DNA from: Rallus limicola
Lineage: Eukaryota > Chordata > Aves > Gruiformes > Rallidae
Length of the DNA: 64,000 nt
NCBI GenBank assembly: GCA_022605955.1
Contig: JAKCOZ010000012.1
Span: 27,861,956 to 27,925,955 of the forward strand
Direction: 5' to 3'
In this document: positions 1 to 11,690 of the stretch, in pieces
Layout of the letters: the number at the start of each line of letters is the position of its first letter
Numbering within the stretch: position 1 is the first letter of the stretch
The notes under the pieces: generated by a model
Database searches by the model: none
Seen by the model: only the letters and a program-made list of their open reading frames with translations
What the model was told of the DNA's origin: nothing
Made by a program: the position numbers and the translations under genes

Positions 1-3000
1 TGTGGCACCCCATCAGCAGAAGAGAAGATGCAGCTTCTGACTGGTCCCATCACGGAGTCCCAGACAAGCGGAGGGAGTGGCTCCCATGCACTGAATAAAC
101 ACCACATGTGTGTGATGAAGCCTTTCCAGCTTTTCTTTCTGACACTGTGCTCATCTATCAGCCCTGAAATGCATACAGTGTGTAGAATGGCACCTGTTTC
201 TTCTGGATGATTTCTGTCAGCAGTAAGAGTGGGGAGTTCTGACACCCTGAACCTTCCTCTGACTGCTCCAAAGCCTTGTGACCTGCCCGCAGTCCCGCTG
301 GCGTGTCCAAACCCTGAACCCCACCCCTGTACCTGGCCCTCAAGGCACACCCTCCTCTCCCGCCTTTTCAATCCACAACTTCGGTCCAAAAATTCTTCCC
401 ATGACATGCCCAAGCCAGAGGCATGTCTCAAGGAAAGCCTCCAGAAGCTGAAGGAAGCTTGGTGACTTTAACCACAGAGCAGCCTTTGGAGACTCGGTTA
501 GGGGAGCTGTGCTGTGAGTGCTGGAACAGGATCATTTTCACTGGCCCTGGTGAAAATTCTGGGTTTCTTCTAACTGCTTAAAGTGCTGAAAGCTGTATTG
601 AACAGCTTTGGTGTCCAATGAAAAGGGAATGCATCCACTCCAAGTACCAGCAAGAGCCCATAATTTTTGCTCAGAAAATTTCCTATCAATAGCACTCCCA
701 AGAGCTTTCCCACCATCAATATTTTTTACAATGCTGCTTCTATAATCAGAATAACAAACACAACCATTCTTGCCTGTGAGTGTTGCAACCACAGATTCAT
801 TCTCTCTATTAAAGTGTCAGTAACTTTCTCCTGGAAGCACTCTCAGCTCCTGAAACCTGGCTGCCTTCCTTGGAGTTGAGAAATGATGTAAAACCATCCA
901 ACTCCCTGAAATCACTTGCTTGGTAAAGAGTTTTTGTAGAGTACAACCATGGGTATGTGCCCAGAATTGCTTTGCTTACTCCTCCTCCTAAGCACCTTCC
1001 CATGAGCGTGTGCAGCGTTCAGGGACCAACCCTTCCAGGCCCTCTCACAGCACTGCCCACTCTGCCCCTTAAAGATGATGCTTGAGGCAAACTGATACAG
1101 ATGCCTAAACCACAGTTACTAATACCAGCCCTGGGCTACCAAAGCCAGGAAAATACTGGTCATCATGGACTCTCTTCTGACAAGGAGTAACTGATGCTCT
1201 AAGCAGGGCCTGAAGCCCACACACCCTCAGCCCAGGGTCCAGCCCTTACCAGCGTTTCACCTTCTCTACATTTCCTTACTTTTCCTGTCAAAAGGAAATT
1301 TTGCAGAAGCAGAAAAGTTCTGGATTCCCTGGGGAATCCCACTCTGGTGTGTTAAATAGGAACTTTAAGAGTCTAGTGAAGCAACTCTGAGAAGCATGAA
1401 AAGCTACCAAACACCTGAGAGTGACACCTAATGTTAATTCCTCAGGACTGGGCGTGTAGACTGAGCACCAGAGTTTGGGACGGCTCTGCAGAGCTGTGCT
1501 GTGTGGAAATTCAGGTTACATTTCACTGACTGACTGTAATTCAGACATTGTGTGAGGTAACAGTCAGTCCCATCTACAACAGCTAACAGACTAACAGCAA
1601 CTTAATATCCCTGGTGGAAAATGGTGCCAAAATAATAGAGAGGCTATTGCAAAAGAAGCAAAGTCACACCCTGATCCATATTTAGCCATTAAACTGCAGG
1701 AAAAAATGCTGGGCTGCCATCTTTTTATGCTTTATGGAGTGGAGCACAGACAAGAAGGAAGCCTGCATGGCTGGGCACCAAGGTCATGGTCAGAGGGCAC
1801 GGCAAATGCCTAAAGAGATGCACAAAGCAAACCTTTGGATTCAGGGCAGTCTGAAAGCCTGGGACCTGATGGAGCTTCCCAGGAGGCAGTGTGTGTCTCC
1901 AACTGGAAGGCATTAATGAGAAGAACTGGGGTGTCCCTGAGCCAGGCAGGCTTTCCAGCCGCCCGTGACCCACAGCTGCAGGTTTGTCGGAGCTCCAGGA
2001 AGAAGTAGGAAGGAGCTTGCCTGAGGACATCTGAAATAGCCAGCAGCCTCGACAGCCAAAGGGGAATCACATTAGACAAGCAGAACTAATGCTTGAGCTT
2101 ATCGCTGGCACACAACAGCGGTCAGTGCCGGGGTCTCCAAGGAGAACCACACATCTCAAACTCTCCATCCAAAAGCAGCTCTGTGACGGGGCTGGTGGTT
2201 TAGAAGACTTTGGAATTCTTGTACCACTAGTGAGTTTTAATCATTATGCTCCATGGTCTATGGGAAAGAGGGAGCTGTATCTTCTGAAGGGTCTCCCAAA
2301 AGCGTTTGGTTACGGTACTGTGCACGTCGCATACTGGTGACCGTGTAGAACCAGTTACCCAACGTGAAATGAAATCCCTTCATGCTCAGCTGATCCCTGA
2401 ACAGACAGATGTATGAGGCAAACTTACTACCAGCTCTGCAGATCACCTAGTTCCCTCCTTTGTTTTCTGCCTATTGTCAAAGTAAAGTGTAAGTAAAAGA
2501 CAGCAGGGCAGTGTTTTGATCCACAGCTAGGCACTGTCTGCCAGGATGGCCTCAGGGCGTAGTGTAATTAAATGAAAAAGGCAGCACTACATTAAGCAGA
2601 ACACAACAATATGGATATTAAAAAATAATGTACAGGATGTATACACACCTTATATTAATATACATTAGTATTAATAGAATTACCTGAAACCAGCAAGGCA
2701 TACTGTAAGATCAGCACTCAGTTACTGTACAATCAGTACTTCTCATGTGTTTTCAATTCAAAGACCTGGAAACACTTTGCAAGTAGTAGTCTGACAATGC
2801 CCCTGTAGCTACTCCCAAATGGCTAAACAAAGGTTATGTGAGAGGAAGACAAAAACTTTTGAGCTGTGACTGCTAGTCCTGTGCAGAAAGCCATCAAAAA
2901 TACAGAATTCAGTCAGCTTGGGAAGCAAGTGCTTCCACAAGAGCTGCTTTCTAGACCCTCAAAGCAACCCTAACTTCTTTTACATCACATGCTTGACTCT

Positions 3001-5770
3001 AAATAGGAATGCTTCTTTTTCCTCCTCTTTTGAAGACAAAATATTGAATATTGCCTATAGCATCCTGCACATACACTGGGTACAATCACAATTCTTAAGG
3101 AGCAGAGGACATCTTTTGGGCCCAGTTTCACGAGCCATTAGAGAAGCACAGAAGGGGACAGGAGACGTAGCTTTAGTAGGGCTGAAAATGTTTGTTTAAA
3201 TATCAGTCTGTGAGCAAAACAGGTATGTGTGGTGTAGGGATATGTTATAATGAGCTTGTAATACACAGGATTGATAGTCATTACCTTTTTCTTTACTTTC
3301 CATATGTAAACACTCATTTTACCTTTTAAAAAAGTTCTTCACTGATATAAGATGTGATTGTGTCAGTTGATGGGTTAAAAAACCCTATCCAAATACCACT
3401 AATGCCATGCCTTTAACATGGCATTATGGAAAAACACCTCTGTGATGGAAATTACTCCCTGGTTTAGGATCATCTAATGCACAGTATTGTTACGAGTCCC
3501 CATTTTTGACAGTGAAATGTCACTGGTGACAGAATCACCTCCGTCCCTCCGTGTAACGCTTCCAAAGCTTAAAGGGCCCCTCTGGTGAAGAGACTGATAA
3601 AAACCATTCCACCTAGTGGCACACTGTGAGTGGGACCACGGAGAGCTTTGAAACTGCCATAAGCTCTGTGCTCATCTGCCGGTGCTGCAAGCCAAGCCTA
3701 CCAGCAAAGCCACCCCATCTCCTGGAAGGGGGACAGGGCAAGGGCTTGTCGACAGCACAGCCTGAAGAATGTGCAGTCCGAGCATTAACTTCTGAGCATT
3801 TCCAGTTGATCTTGGGTATTCACAGCCCTGCAAACAGCATATTCCAAGCACACTATTAGCATGAGTCATTAATCTTCCCATCTACAGTGACAGCATGGCT
3901 TACGCACAAAGGAGTTGAAGCAGTTGTTTGCTTTAACTCCACTAAGAAGAAAATAAAGCCATTTACAAACTAGCTTTTTCAGGTTTCCAGCCACTTAGCT
4001 ACCTAAGAGCATCACGCACATGGCTTGGTCTGAAGGCCCTGCTCACAGTGGGGAGGGGTAGGAAGCAGGGATGCCACCGCACCTCTGCACCTGAGGCGCA
4101 ACCCACTGTGCCAAAGTCACTCGGCCGCTGTGTTCCAGAGCCCACCATGAAATGGACACTTTTCACGAATCTTCGAGGTCCACAGGACCACGGCAGGGTT
4201 CTGACCAGGCAGGTGGCCTCTCCCCAGGATACCTAACAGACCCGGGGTTTGGGTGCAAACCCTGCCAGGTGTAACTTTAAGTCCCTGCTCCACTTCGGTT
4301 TGCGAGCTTCCCAGAAAGCGCTCCTGAGAATCTGACTCTCCTGGAAAGCACCTGTCCTGCTCTTTTCTACCAGAAAAGCAACAAAGAGCAAAGGTCCACA
4401 TGCATGAGTTCAGAAAACAGCAACAAGTGGATGAACATGACTGCAGTGGCTCTACTTCATCCTGATTTTATCGATCACCTGACATACAACTTACATGGCA
4501 GGTTTATATTAAGATGCCCTTCAGATGGCCTGGCAGTCTTGATTTCTGAGCTTATGCAGGGCACAACATACTGGGATCCAGCTCGGAGCTGAAGCCAGAG
4601 ACATCACTGGGATACAGTAGTGCTAAACACTGCAAGGCAGATCCAGCGCTGAAGGTTTCACAAGATCAAGACCATCTGATAAATATTTTTCTTATTTTGT
4701 AACAGTGAATTTAACTTTAGGCTAAACCATTAATATTACTTCCCAAGAGAAGTGGAATCTCTTTACTGGCTGTTTATACCAAGACTAACAAAAAAACAGT
4801 ACAGACCCATCCTGCATATATTTAACTCTGAAAATCTTTTTTAAAAAACCAGTCCCTAACATACTGTAAAACCAGCTAATGGCAATAGTGGAACACTGCT
4901 GCTCCTCCCATCATCCAAACGGGAATACAGAGTTTAAAATCCAATTCGTTAGCTCTGTGAACCCGCAGCAACCCTTATGATCATTTTAGGTACTGAAGGA
5001 AGAATGTAAGTTGGTTTGGGAAGGAAAATGTCTAAATCTGTTTGTCATTTCTAAATGAAGCAGCAGCTGTTGTCAGAGTTTTAATGCTAGCTTCATTCAC
5101 TGAGGAAAATGTTAAACTAGTGTCTTAAAAAAATCCTGTAGAATTTGAGCCCAGCTCAGATATGGAATACAACATGTTTTCCTGTTCCTTCCCCAGCTCA
5201 GTTGCTGAGGCTTTTGGAATAACATCCCTTCCAGAAGGGGATGAGGCAATGGCACCACTTCCCCACACAAAATGTGGAAGCGGTTTCTCTTTCAGATAAA
5301 AAGCCAAAACCAAACAGAAAGGATCTCACTAGTTCCAGGCCACAGACAACGTGGCTTTTTCCTCCCAGCAGAGCCTCTGTTCTGCAGCAGGGCTACGGGC
5401 ACAGCCGTGTGCCGCAGCGCTAGTGCTACACCCCAGCACCCACCTGGAATTAAAAACATCGCAGAGGAGCTTGCACTAAACCAGCATGTAATAAATCCTC
5501 ATGGCAAGTCACTCTGAGCATTCTGCAGCTCAGGGACCTTGGGCCCTTCTTCCCATCGTCTGGACCCACCAACGGATGTCAGTCAAGGCTGTAGAAATAA
5601 ACCACAACTTCATGTGCCATTCTGTGGTTCCTGCAGACTCTGCTACTGGATCTCAGGACACAGGTCAGATCCTTCCAGACCCCTTAAGAACAGATTCCGT
5701 ATCTTGGTGACTATGAGAGCGCGAGGCATTCTCTTTGGTATGTTATCCTCTGCTCTCCCACTGAAGGAGC
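1..5770. other. Unassigned non-coding stretch
   Basis: I see no recognisable gene, RNA or mobile element here. Open frames on both strands are below about 105 codons, many without an ATG, and none has protein-like composition or convincing flanking splice sites. The base composition alternates between AT-rich and neutral blocks, as in vertebrate intron or intergenic DNA. Ancient decayed repeats could be present but would need a library search. Confidence 0.5.
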
Positions 5771-6320
5771 TGTGGCAGTTTAACCTGGCAGGCAGCTAAG
5801 CACCACACTGCCATTCACTCGCTCCCCCTGCAAGCGGGATGGGAGAGAGAAGTGAAATGGGAAAGGTTGAAATGAAGACAGCTTAACAGGACAGCAAAGG
5901 GAGAGGTATGGAATCACAGGGCGGTTTGGGTGGGAAGGGACCTTGAAGATCACCTAGTTACAAGCCCAGTGATGATGATGATAGAATATACAAAACAAGT
6001 GATGCACAATGCAGCTGCTCACTCCTCGCTGACCGCTGCCCAGCCCTGCACTGAGCAGCCATCGCTGCCCCCAGCCCACCACCCCACTCTGTGCTGAGCA
6101 CAAGGCTGCACAGTGCGGGGTGTCCCCAGTGATGACCCCGCTGTCCTGGCCCAGGCACCCCTGGGCTCCTTGCTGAGAAGCCCTGGGCTTGGTGCAAGCG
6201 CTGCCCAGACACAGCTACAACCTCTGTGTTTGAGCAGCCTGACTCCAGCCCAAACCCAAAGCACAGCCAGTACCTGCTGCTGGGAAGACAGTTGCCTCTA
6301 CCCCTGCCAAAACCAGGACA
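5771..6320 (-). mobile_element. Solo LTR of an avian endogenous retrovirus
   Basis: Read on the plus strand, the element starts TGTGGCAGTTTAACC and ends CCAAAACCAGGACA. This is the antisense layout of an LTR family common in bird genomes, so the LTR sense strand is minus. The TG/CA edges are flanked by ggagc (5,766-5,770) and ggagt (6,321-6,325), a plausible 5-bp target duplication with one change. There are no internal retroviral genes on either side, so it is a solo LTR. A CR1 scrap at 5,911-5,962 interrupts it. Family assignment is from recognition, not from a search. Confidence 0.75.
5911..5962 (-). mobile_element. Very short nested CR1 3'-end fragment
   Basis: The sequence gaatcacagg...ggtttgggtgggaagggacc...gatcacctagtt matches the antisense of the last about 50 bases of CR1. 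It sits inside the solo LTR and splits sequence that otherwise reads as continuous LTR, so it inserted after the LTR. It is an extreme 5' truncation with no coding capacity. Confidence 0.65.
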
Positions 6321-8239
6321 GGAGTACATAAAGACCACCACTAACTTTTTTGAACTCTCCTCCTGAGACCTATTTATCTAGGTGCCACCTGCTGTAAACA
6401 AGCACAATCACAGCAGAGAACCAGCACACGTTGCTATGCTTTTTCCCCAGCTACCCAGCAGAGGATGTCTCATCCTCAGCCCCGCAGCAATGCCATTTCC
6501 TAGCCAGTGCACACAGAAAGCCACGGGTTTCCTTCAGACCAAAGCCCCCCAGAGCTGATGGTGGATGCATCACTAAGGGTGTGTACATCATTCAACACCA
6601 GCAGCAAAAGAATTATTTGCATGTCAAATCCACGAATTAAAAATGTGAGCAGATGACAACTGAACATCTTGATTCACACTGCGTTTCTCCTCCTTGTCAG
6701 CTTCTGGCAGTTCTGAATAGGGACTTGAAAAAGTGCTAAAAATAACACAGATTCCAGCCCTGGATCAAAATTCTTTTTTTTCCCCTCACAATTTGCCTTG
6801 ATACTCTGCTCAATACTGCTAATAATAATGTCAGTATGACTCATAAAACCACGCTATAATTTTAAAACAACATAAGAAATACATATTACCTTTGAAAACA
6901 GAGATTGCAGTAACATCTAGAATTGTTTCTTACACATCATGGGTGAGCTTGAATGACACACCCAGCACACATGTAACTGCAGGCATAGTCATGCCATTTC
7001 AGGTGTTTTTCCCCAAATACATGATTTGATGGATGCTTATCAAGAAGAAACTGGAGATAGTTTACATACCTTGGAGTTGAAAACAGCCATCAGTCCCACT
7101 TACGTTTTGTAACGTCACACTGAGCGCAGCATACAGCGAGTATCACAGGTGGAAACCCATTTCAGATGGACTTAGGGAGACAGGCTCTTCCACCTTGCAG
7201 AGATCAGGGTGAGATTTCAGTGATGAAAGGCTTGGTACTCAGCCTAGGATTTCACAGGCCAGACATAGCAGGCTGCCTGGTTTTCTGCACAGACTTAGGA
7301 CCGCTCAATCTGCAGCCTGGTGAAACCACCGGGCACTCATCAAGTCACTGGAAGGGCTTTCAGTGGTGGCTTCATTCTGACCATAAAATAAAACTTTTAT
7401 CAGCGTAACACACACCTAGACACTGTTTCTGTGTGTGTGGTCAGGCATGCATTCATCAGCCAACCACTTTAGAGAGAAAAAAGTTATAGCTTATTTGCAA
7501 CTCAAAAGTTAACAAAAAGAGCAAAGTAGTAAAACTTTCAGTAGCACGTTATTCTAAGAGTGAGGCAGCTCGGTTCTAGTATTGGTTGTGAGATTGATTG
7601 CAACAGAAAAATATTAGGTGATCAAAAAAAGTAAGAAATCTCACCTGTGCCTACCCCAGTAACACCTCACCAAAGCCAAAGCATCCTGGAATCTTAAAGA
7701 ATAATTTCTATGGGAGCAAAGAAAGCTGCGGTGTACCTGGAACACCAAACAGATCCTTGGGGAAGCAATGAAAGAAACTTCCTGGACTACCAGAAGATGG
7801 AAAACCAGAAAGAGACGCAAACATCTAGGCAAGACCTGCTGTGAGTCCAGACCACTGCCTCAGGTATCATCAAGACAGTATAAAGAAGGATGGAGTTACA
7901 AACCCTGAAAGCCTCATTTGGGATCTGAGCCTTGACAGTAAGAAGTGAAGATCACTTCTTCATTCATAGGGTCAAGGAGTGCTGGTCAAAGGTTTCCTGA
8001 AAATTTGGCACTGTTTTTCTCTTGTGACACAGGACAGGCTGTGCAAGGTGATGGACACTGTCATCTCTCACACTTGCTCTGCTTCCTTTTAAAATTCATC
8101 CCAACTATAACTGCTTCCCCATCCCTTCCTCTCTTTAGGTAACAGACTCCTCCTCTTGCTACACAGACAAGATGCTTTTGTGATCTCCTGTGGTCTCAGG
8201 ACTCTGCACTCCCAGCAGCTGCCTTGGTGTTTCCACTTG
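6321..8239. other. Unassigned non-coding stretch
   Basis: No gene or repeat is recognised. A 46-base segment at about 7,070-7,115 (minus) has a GTATGT donor-like end and an open frame, but its acceptor lacks a pyrimidine tract and I do not call it an exon. The rest looks like intron or downstream intergenic DNA. Confidence 0.4.
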
Positions 8240-8641
8240 CCTAGGACAGGGCACACAGGGCGGTGTCCAGACGGGGCTGGAATCTCTCCAGAGAAGGAGA
8301 CTCCACACCCCCTGGGCAGCCTGGCCCAGGGCTCCCTCACCCTCACTGGGAAGAAGTTCTTCCCCACATTGGGGGGGAACTCCCTGGGCTCCAACTTGAG
8401 CCCATCACCCCTTGTCCTGTCCCCACAGACACTGAGCAGAGGCTGCCCATGTCCCCCTGTGTCCCACCCTTCAGCTATTGATCCCCATTGATCAGATCCC
8501 CTCTCAGGCTGCTTCTCTCCAGGCTGAACAGCCCCAGCTCCCTCAGCCTTTCCTCACAGGGGAGATGGTCCAGGCCCTTCAGCATCTCCGTAGCCTCCAC
8601 TGGGCTCTCTCCAGGAGATCCCTGGCTGTTTTATACCAGAG
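8240..8641 (-). mobile_element. CR1 fragment, 3' end missing
   Basis: Antisense CR1 sequence covering the end of ORF2 and part of the 3' region. It contains the characteristic block from ctccagagaaggagactcca through gaagaagttcttccccaca and aggctgaacagccccagctc. It is very close in sequence to the copies at 26,500 and 61,466. Unlike a normal CR1 copy it has no terminal octamer repeats: similarity stops abruptly at 8,240 inside the element. No intact frame remains. Confidence 0.85.
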
Positions 8642-8645
8642 AGCT

Positions 8646-9501
8646 CAAACAGCTCTAGAGTTTTGATGCTCTGCCACACAACAAATTGAGCACAAGCACG
8701 GCAAAAATTAGATGTGTTTGAAAGATACAGCTACTGAAGCCAAAAGCACTGGTGAGGAAAGCGGGTTCAGAAATGGGAAGGTCCTTTCTCAGAAGTGACA
8801 AATCATTGTTACCAGCTGCCTGAGGGAATCCTGAACTAATCTTGCTGTTAAAGTGAATAAACACAAAGTGGATTAACAATGTCTCCTAAACAACAGTCAT
8901 TCTGAAGGCTGATTATAATTTGGAATAGGAAAAGGGGTTATCTTAAAGAGCTTTTCTCGCTGTACACTGTCAGCTTCTGCCTGTAATTAGCATGCTATTA
9001 GTATTTCTAAGTGTAAAACTCTTGTCAAAACACCCTTTTAGTTCTTGAAAGAAAATAAGATGTAAACACAATGTCACAAATGAAGTATCTTCTTGCAGGA
9101 AAATACTTTCTAACTTCCCACATTTAACACAAGGTGTTAAGGCCATGAGCTGCTTTGCACATCACCCTGGGGACAGGAATTCTATTTAAAGTGATGTGTA
9201 GCTCACATATTCTAAACAGCAAAGAGAAAACCTCCTGTAATTGTGAAGGTATTGGGCATTTCAAGTCCTACCTAGTTAACCAAAACCAGACTAAGCCTTA
9301 CAAATTGCTCTAAGTGCTGCTCAGGTGAGGATTTCAGAAATAACATCACAGAAATAGTAATTAAATAGCATGAACTGAGCAGACTGAAGGAGGATACGGT
9401 GTTACTTCTATTTCTAATGAATAGGCCATTAACACAGTGATGAAAACATTGACTTCTGTAAAAATACTGATAGAACTAATGGAAATGATATTCTGTCTTA
9501 C
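8646..9501. other. Non-coding stretch, presumed intron or 3' flank
   Basis: AT-rich sequence between the CR1 piece and the exon-like segment at 9,502. I see no gene or known repeat. If the minus-strand gene proposed here is real, this would be its intron or 3' region; no terminal exon or polyadenylation site could be placed. Confidence 0.4.
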
Positions 9502-9723
9502 ATCTTCAGCCATAGCTGCCACGGAAACGACAATTTTCTTTTCCTCTTCAATGTTTAGATTTTGTGTTGGAATACAAGTTCCAAAGGCCTGGGTGAGCAG
9601 TGTTCCTTCCCATGGCTTTAGGTGGCAACCTGCACACACCATCACATACGCGGCATCCGCACCAACCAGCATCCGAGGCTCATAACACAGCGTGTGGAGG
9701 TCAGATGGGAGTCCCAAAAACAT
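9502..9723 (-). CDS. Candidate internal exon, unidentified protein (most downstream of six)
   Basis: On the minus strand a 222-base segment (74 codons, phase 0 to phase 0) is bounded by an acceptor ending TGTGGTGTGCAG and a donor GAAGAT|GTAAGA. The reading looks protein-like throughout: it begins MFLGLPSDLHTLCYEPRM, has a hydrophobic stretch with two cysteines (AAYVMVCAGC), and ends KKIVVSVAAMAED. There is no low-complexity bias. It joins in phase to the candidate exon at 11,569-11,690, which lies upstream in the transcript. I do not recognise the family and assign no function. The frame stays open past the donor to 9,361, so the splice site rests on the GTAAGA match alone. A chance open frame of this length is possible, but the splice signals and composition argue for a real exon. 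Confidence 0.5.
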
Positions 9724-11568
9724 CTGCACACCACAGTGGGGATGGCATTCATGTGAGATAAGTGCCTTGTTTCCCCTAGAAATCCCTCTATAAACACTTA
9801 GGGGTGGGAACCCTTAAAATCTGGTGTCTAGTCGCTATATTTGATTCTTCACCACAAAACCAGGGCTCTCCAACCCATTAATTTGAACAGAAGATCCCAA
9901 AGAACACCGTAAACCCTGTTCCAGTTCTAACCACTACATAGTAACAGTGTCTCCCAAGTCTTATCTCTTGTCACTGGGCACTCATGGGAAGCACATAAAG
10001 GCAAGAGAGATGCAGAACAGCAGCAGGCAGGTTTTGAGACCTGCAATCATTACTCTGGGTGTTTTGCACGTTAGCTTCAATTCATCACTAAAGCACACTT
10101 CATAAAACATACATTTATCACTCCTAATAAGGTAAGAGATCCATATAAAATTAATTAAATATCTTGTTCTGATCTTAGGACAACCTTTGCTCTGCCTAGC
10201 AACCACCCACCACCAAGAAAATCAAAGCACCTTTACAAAAACCCAACATGAGAATTTCTGCCTCTTCAGCCCTGCGCTAAATTCCGTGGTTAGAGTCATG
10301 TTTCTGCTTTAACCCTGTGGGTGATGCAGAGAGGAGGCAGATGCCACCAATGGCAGCAAGACAGACTTGTCCTCACAGCAGTGGGGTTGGGGCAGATGGC
10401 AGGACCCCTAGACAGGGATGGCCATTTCAGGGTGAAAAACAGGGTCTCTGTGGAACCAGAAAATAGAAAATTCACTAAGGTTGCTGGTAGCCTGTGCCCA
10501 CAGCCTTGTTTTCCTGTGAGCTGTAACTGGAGTGGGGAGCTGTCCTGGCAGACCCTATAGCTGTGCTCCCCAAAGTCCCCACTGCGTCTGCTGACTGTGT
10601 TGAGCAAGAGAGTGATCCAATGAGGATCCTTTCCCACCATAAACAGAACAATTAATCTCCCCTCCCTGCTGATGGTGGAGGAAGCTTGTCCTGTTGCCTC
10701 TGGTGTCCCCTGCAAGTCTGGAGCCCAGCCTGACCCTTTGCTTCTGAGCCCTGCCTGCTGCTTCCCACCTGCAGGTCTGTCTGGTCTCCTTCCCTCCGCA
10801 CTCCCTAACTCACAGGTGGAGTTCAGGGGCTGACTGTGGGAAAGGGGCTCTAACCCCACCAGTCAAGCGGATCCCGTTTCTTGCCAGGACTCCCCAATCT
10901 TCACAGAGGCTCTGGTGGTCATACAAGCAAGTCCCTGCTCAGAGGTGACACTCTGCAGACCCAGTAAGAGCCTTTCTGAGAGAAAGAACACATTGTGGTA
11001 CCATACCAACCTCCTGTAGTCACAGCCATGCCCCAAACTCCTTTTTAAATTTGTTTTCCAGACAAGTCCCTAAGAAGGGCTGCTTTCTTCAGAACCTACC
11101 CAAGCATCACCACTGTGGACTATTTTCTGTGGGGTTTTTCTCAGCCAGTTGCTTACAGGAAGAACTCACTCCTGCAGCCCGAACGCTCCTGTCAGAAATG
11201 TCACTGCATTTCCTACTTTTCAAAAGAAAAATGTCCAGAAGGGGAACCTAACCCCTGTCATCTATTGTCTATCTGAGATAAACGAATGGTCTAACTTAAT
11301 GTGCTATTACTCAGGCTCCCAGAGGAAGGCACATTTCATTGCATGATATGCCAGCAGCGATTACTCTGCACAAAGAAAAGGCTTCACAAGACTTGTGTCA
11401 CCGTTTAACAAACAAGAAGCTGCTTTTAGCTCTATGTACTTTATGTTTTAGGAAATTGGGTTTAAACTATTCATTACTTTGTATGACACTGTATGGTGCA
11501 AAACCAGTTCCCAAACTTAGAAATAACGCTACAAAAATCCCCAGATATATGTTATTAAATACACTTAC
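9724..11568. other. Presumed intron of the minus-strand gene
   Basis: No repeat is recognised. It contains a 187-codon open frame on the minus strand (10,296-10,859) that opens with GTG; its composition is uneven and I see no flanking splice pair, so it is not called a gene. The remainder is neutral to AT-rich. Confidence 0.35.
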
Positions 11569-11690
11569 CTCTTCTACATCTGAAAAATACTTTGAGTACA
11601 CAGTAAGGTGGGGAAAGAGACCCAAGAAACCTAAGGACTGTTCTAGGTGTGTGGAAATAGTTGCCAACTCATGATTCTTCAAAGCCACAG
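11569..11690 (-). CDS. Candidate internal exon, unidentified protein
   Basis: A minus-strand segment of 122 bases. The acceptor is CCCCCGTGTCCATGCAG and the donor is GAAGAG|GTAAGTG, a near-consensus 5' splice site. It enters with one base carried over and leaves in phase 0, coding 40 residues including NHELATISTHLEQSLGFLGL and ending KYFSDVEE. The phases match both neighbours: 15,229-15,373 leaves one base and 9,502-9,723 starts in phase 0. The composition suggests an amphipathic alpha-helical stretch. The family is not recognised. The weaker part is the acceptor, where several nearby AG positions could also serve, so the 5' edge may shift. Confidence 0.45.

Noticed and set aside
7070..7115. 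46-base segment that could follow the 9.5-kb exon, with an in-frame stop
   Set aside because: It has a weak acceptor and minimal length. Phase 0 reading gives nine residues then a stop, which is not enough to call a terminal exon.
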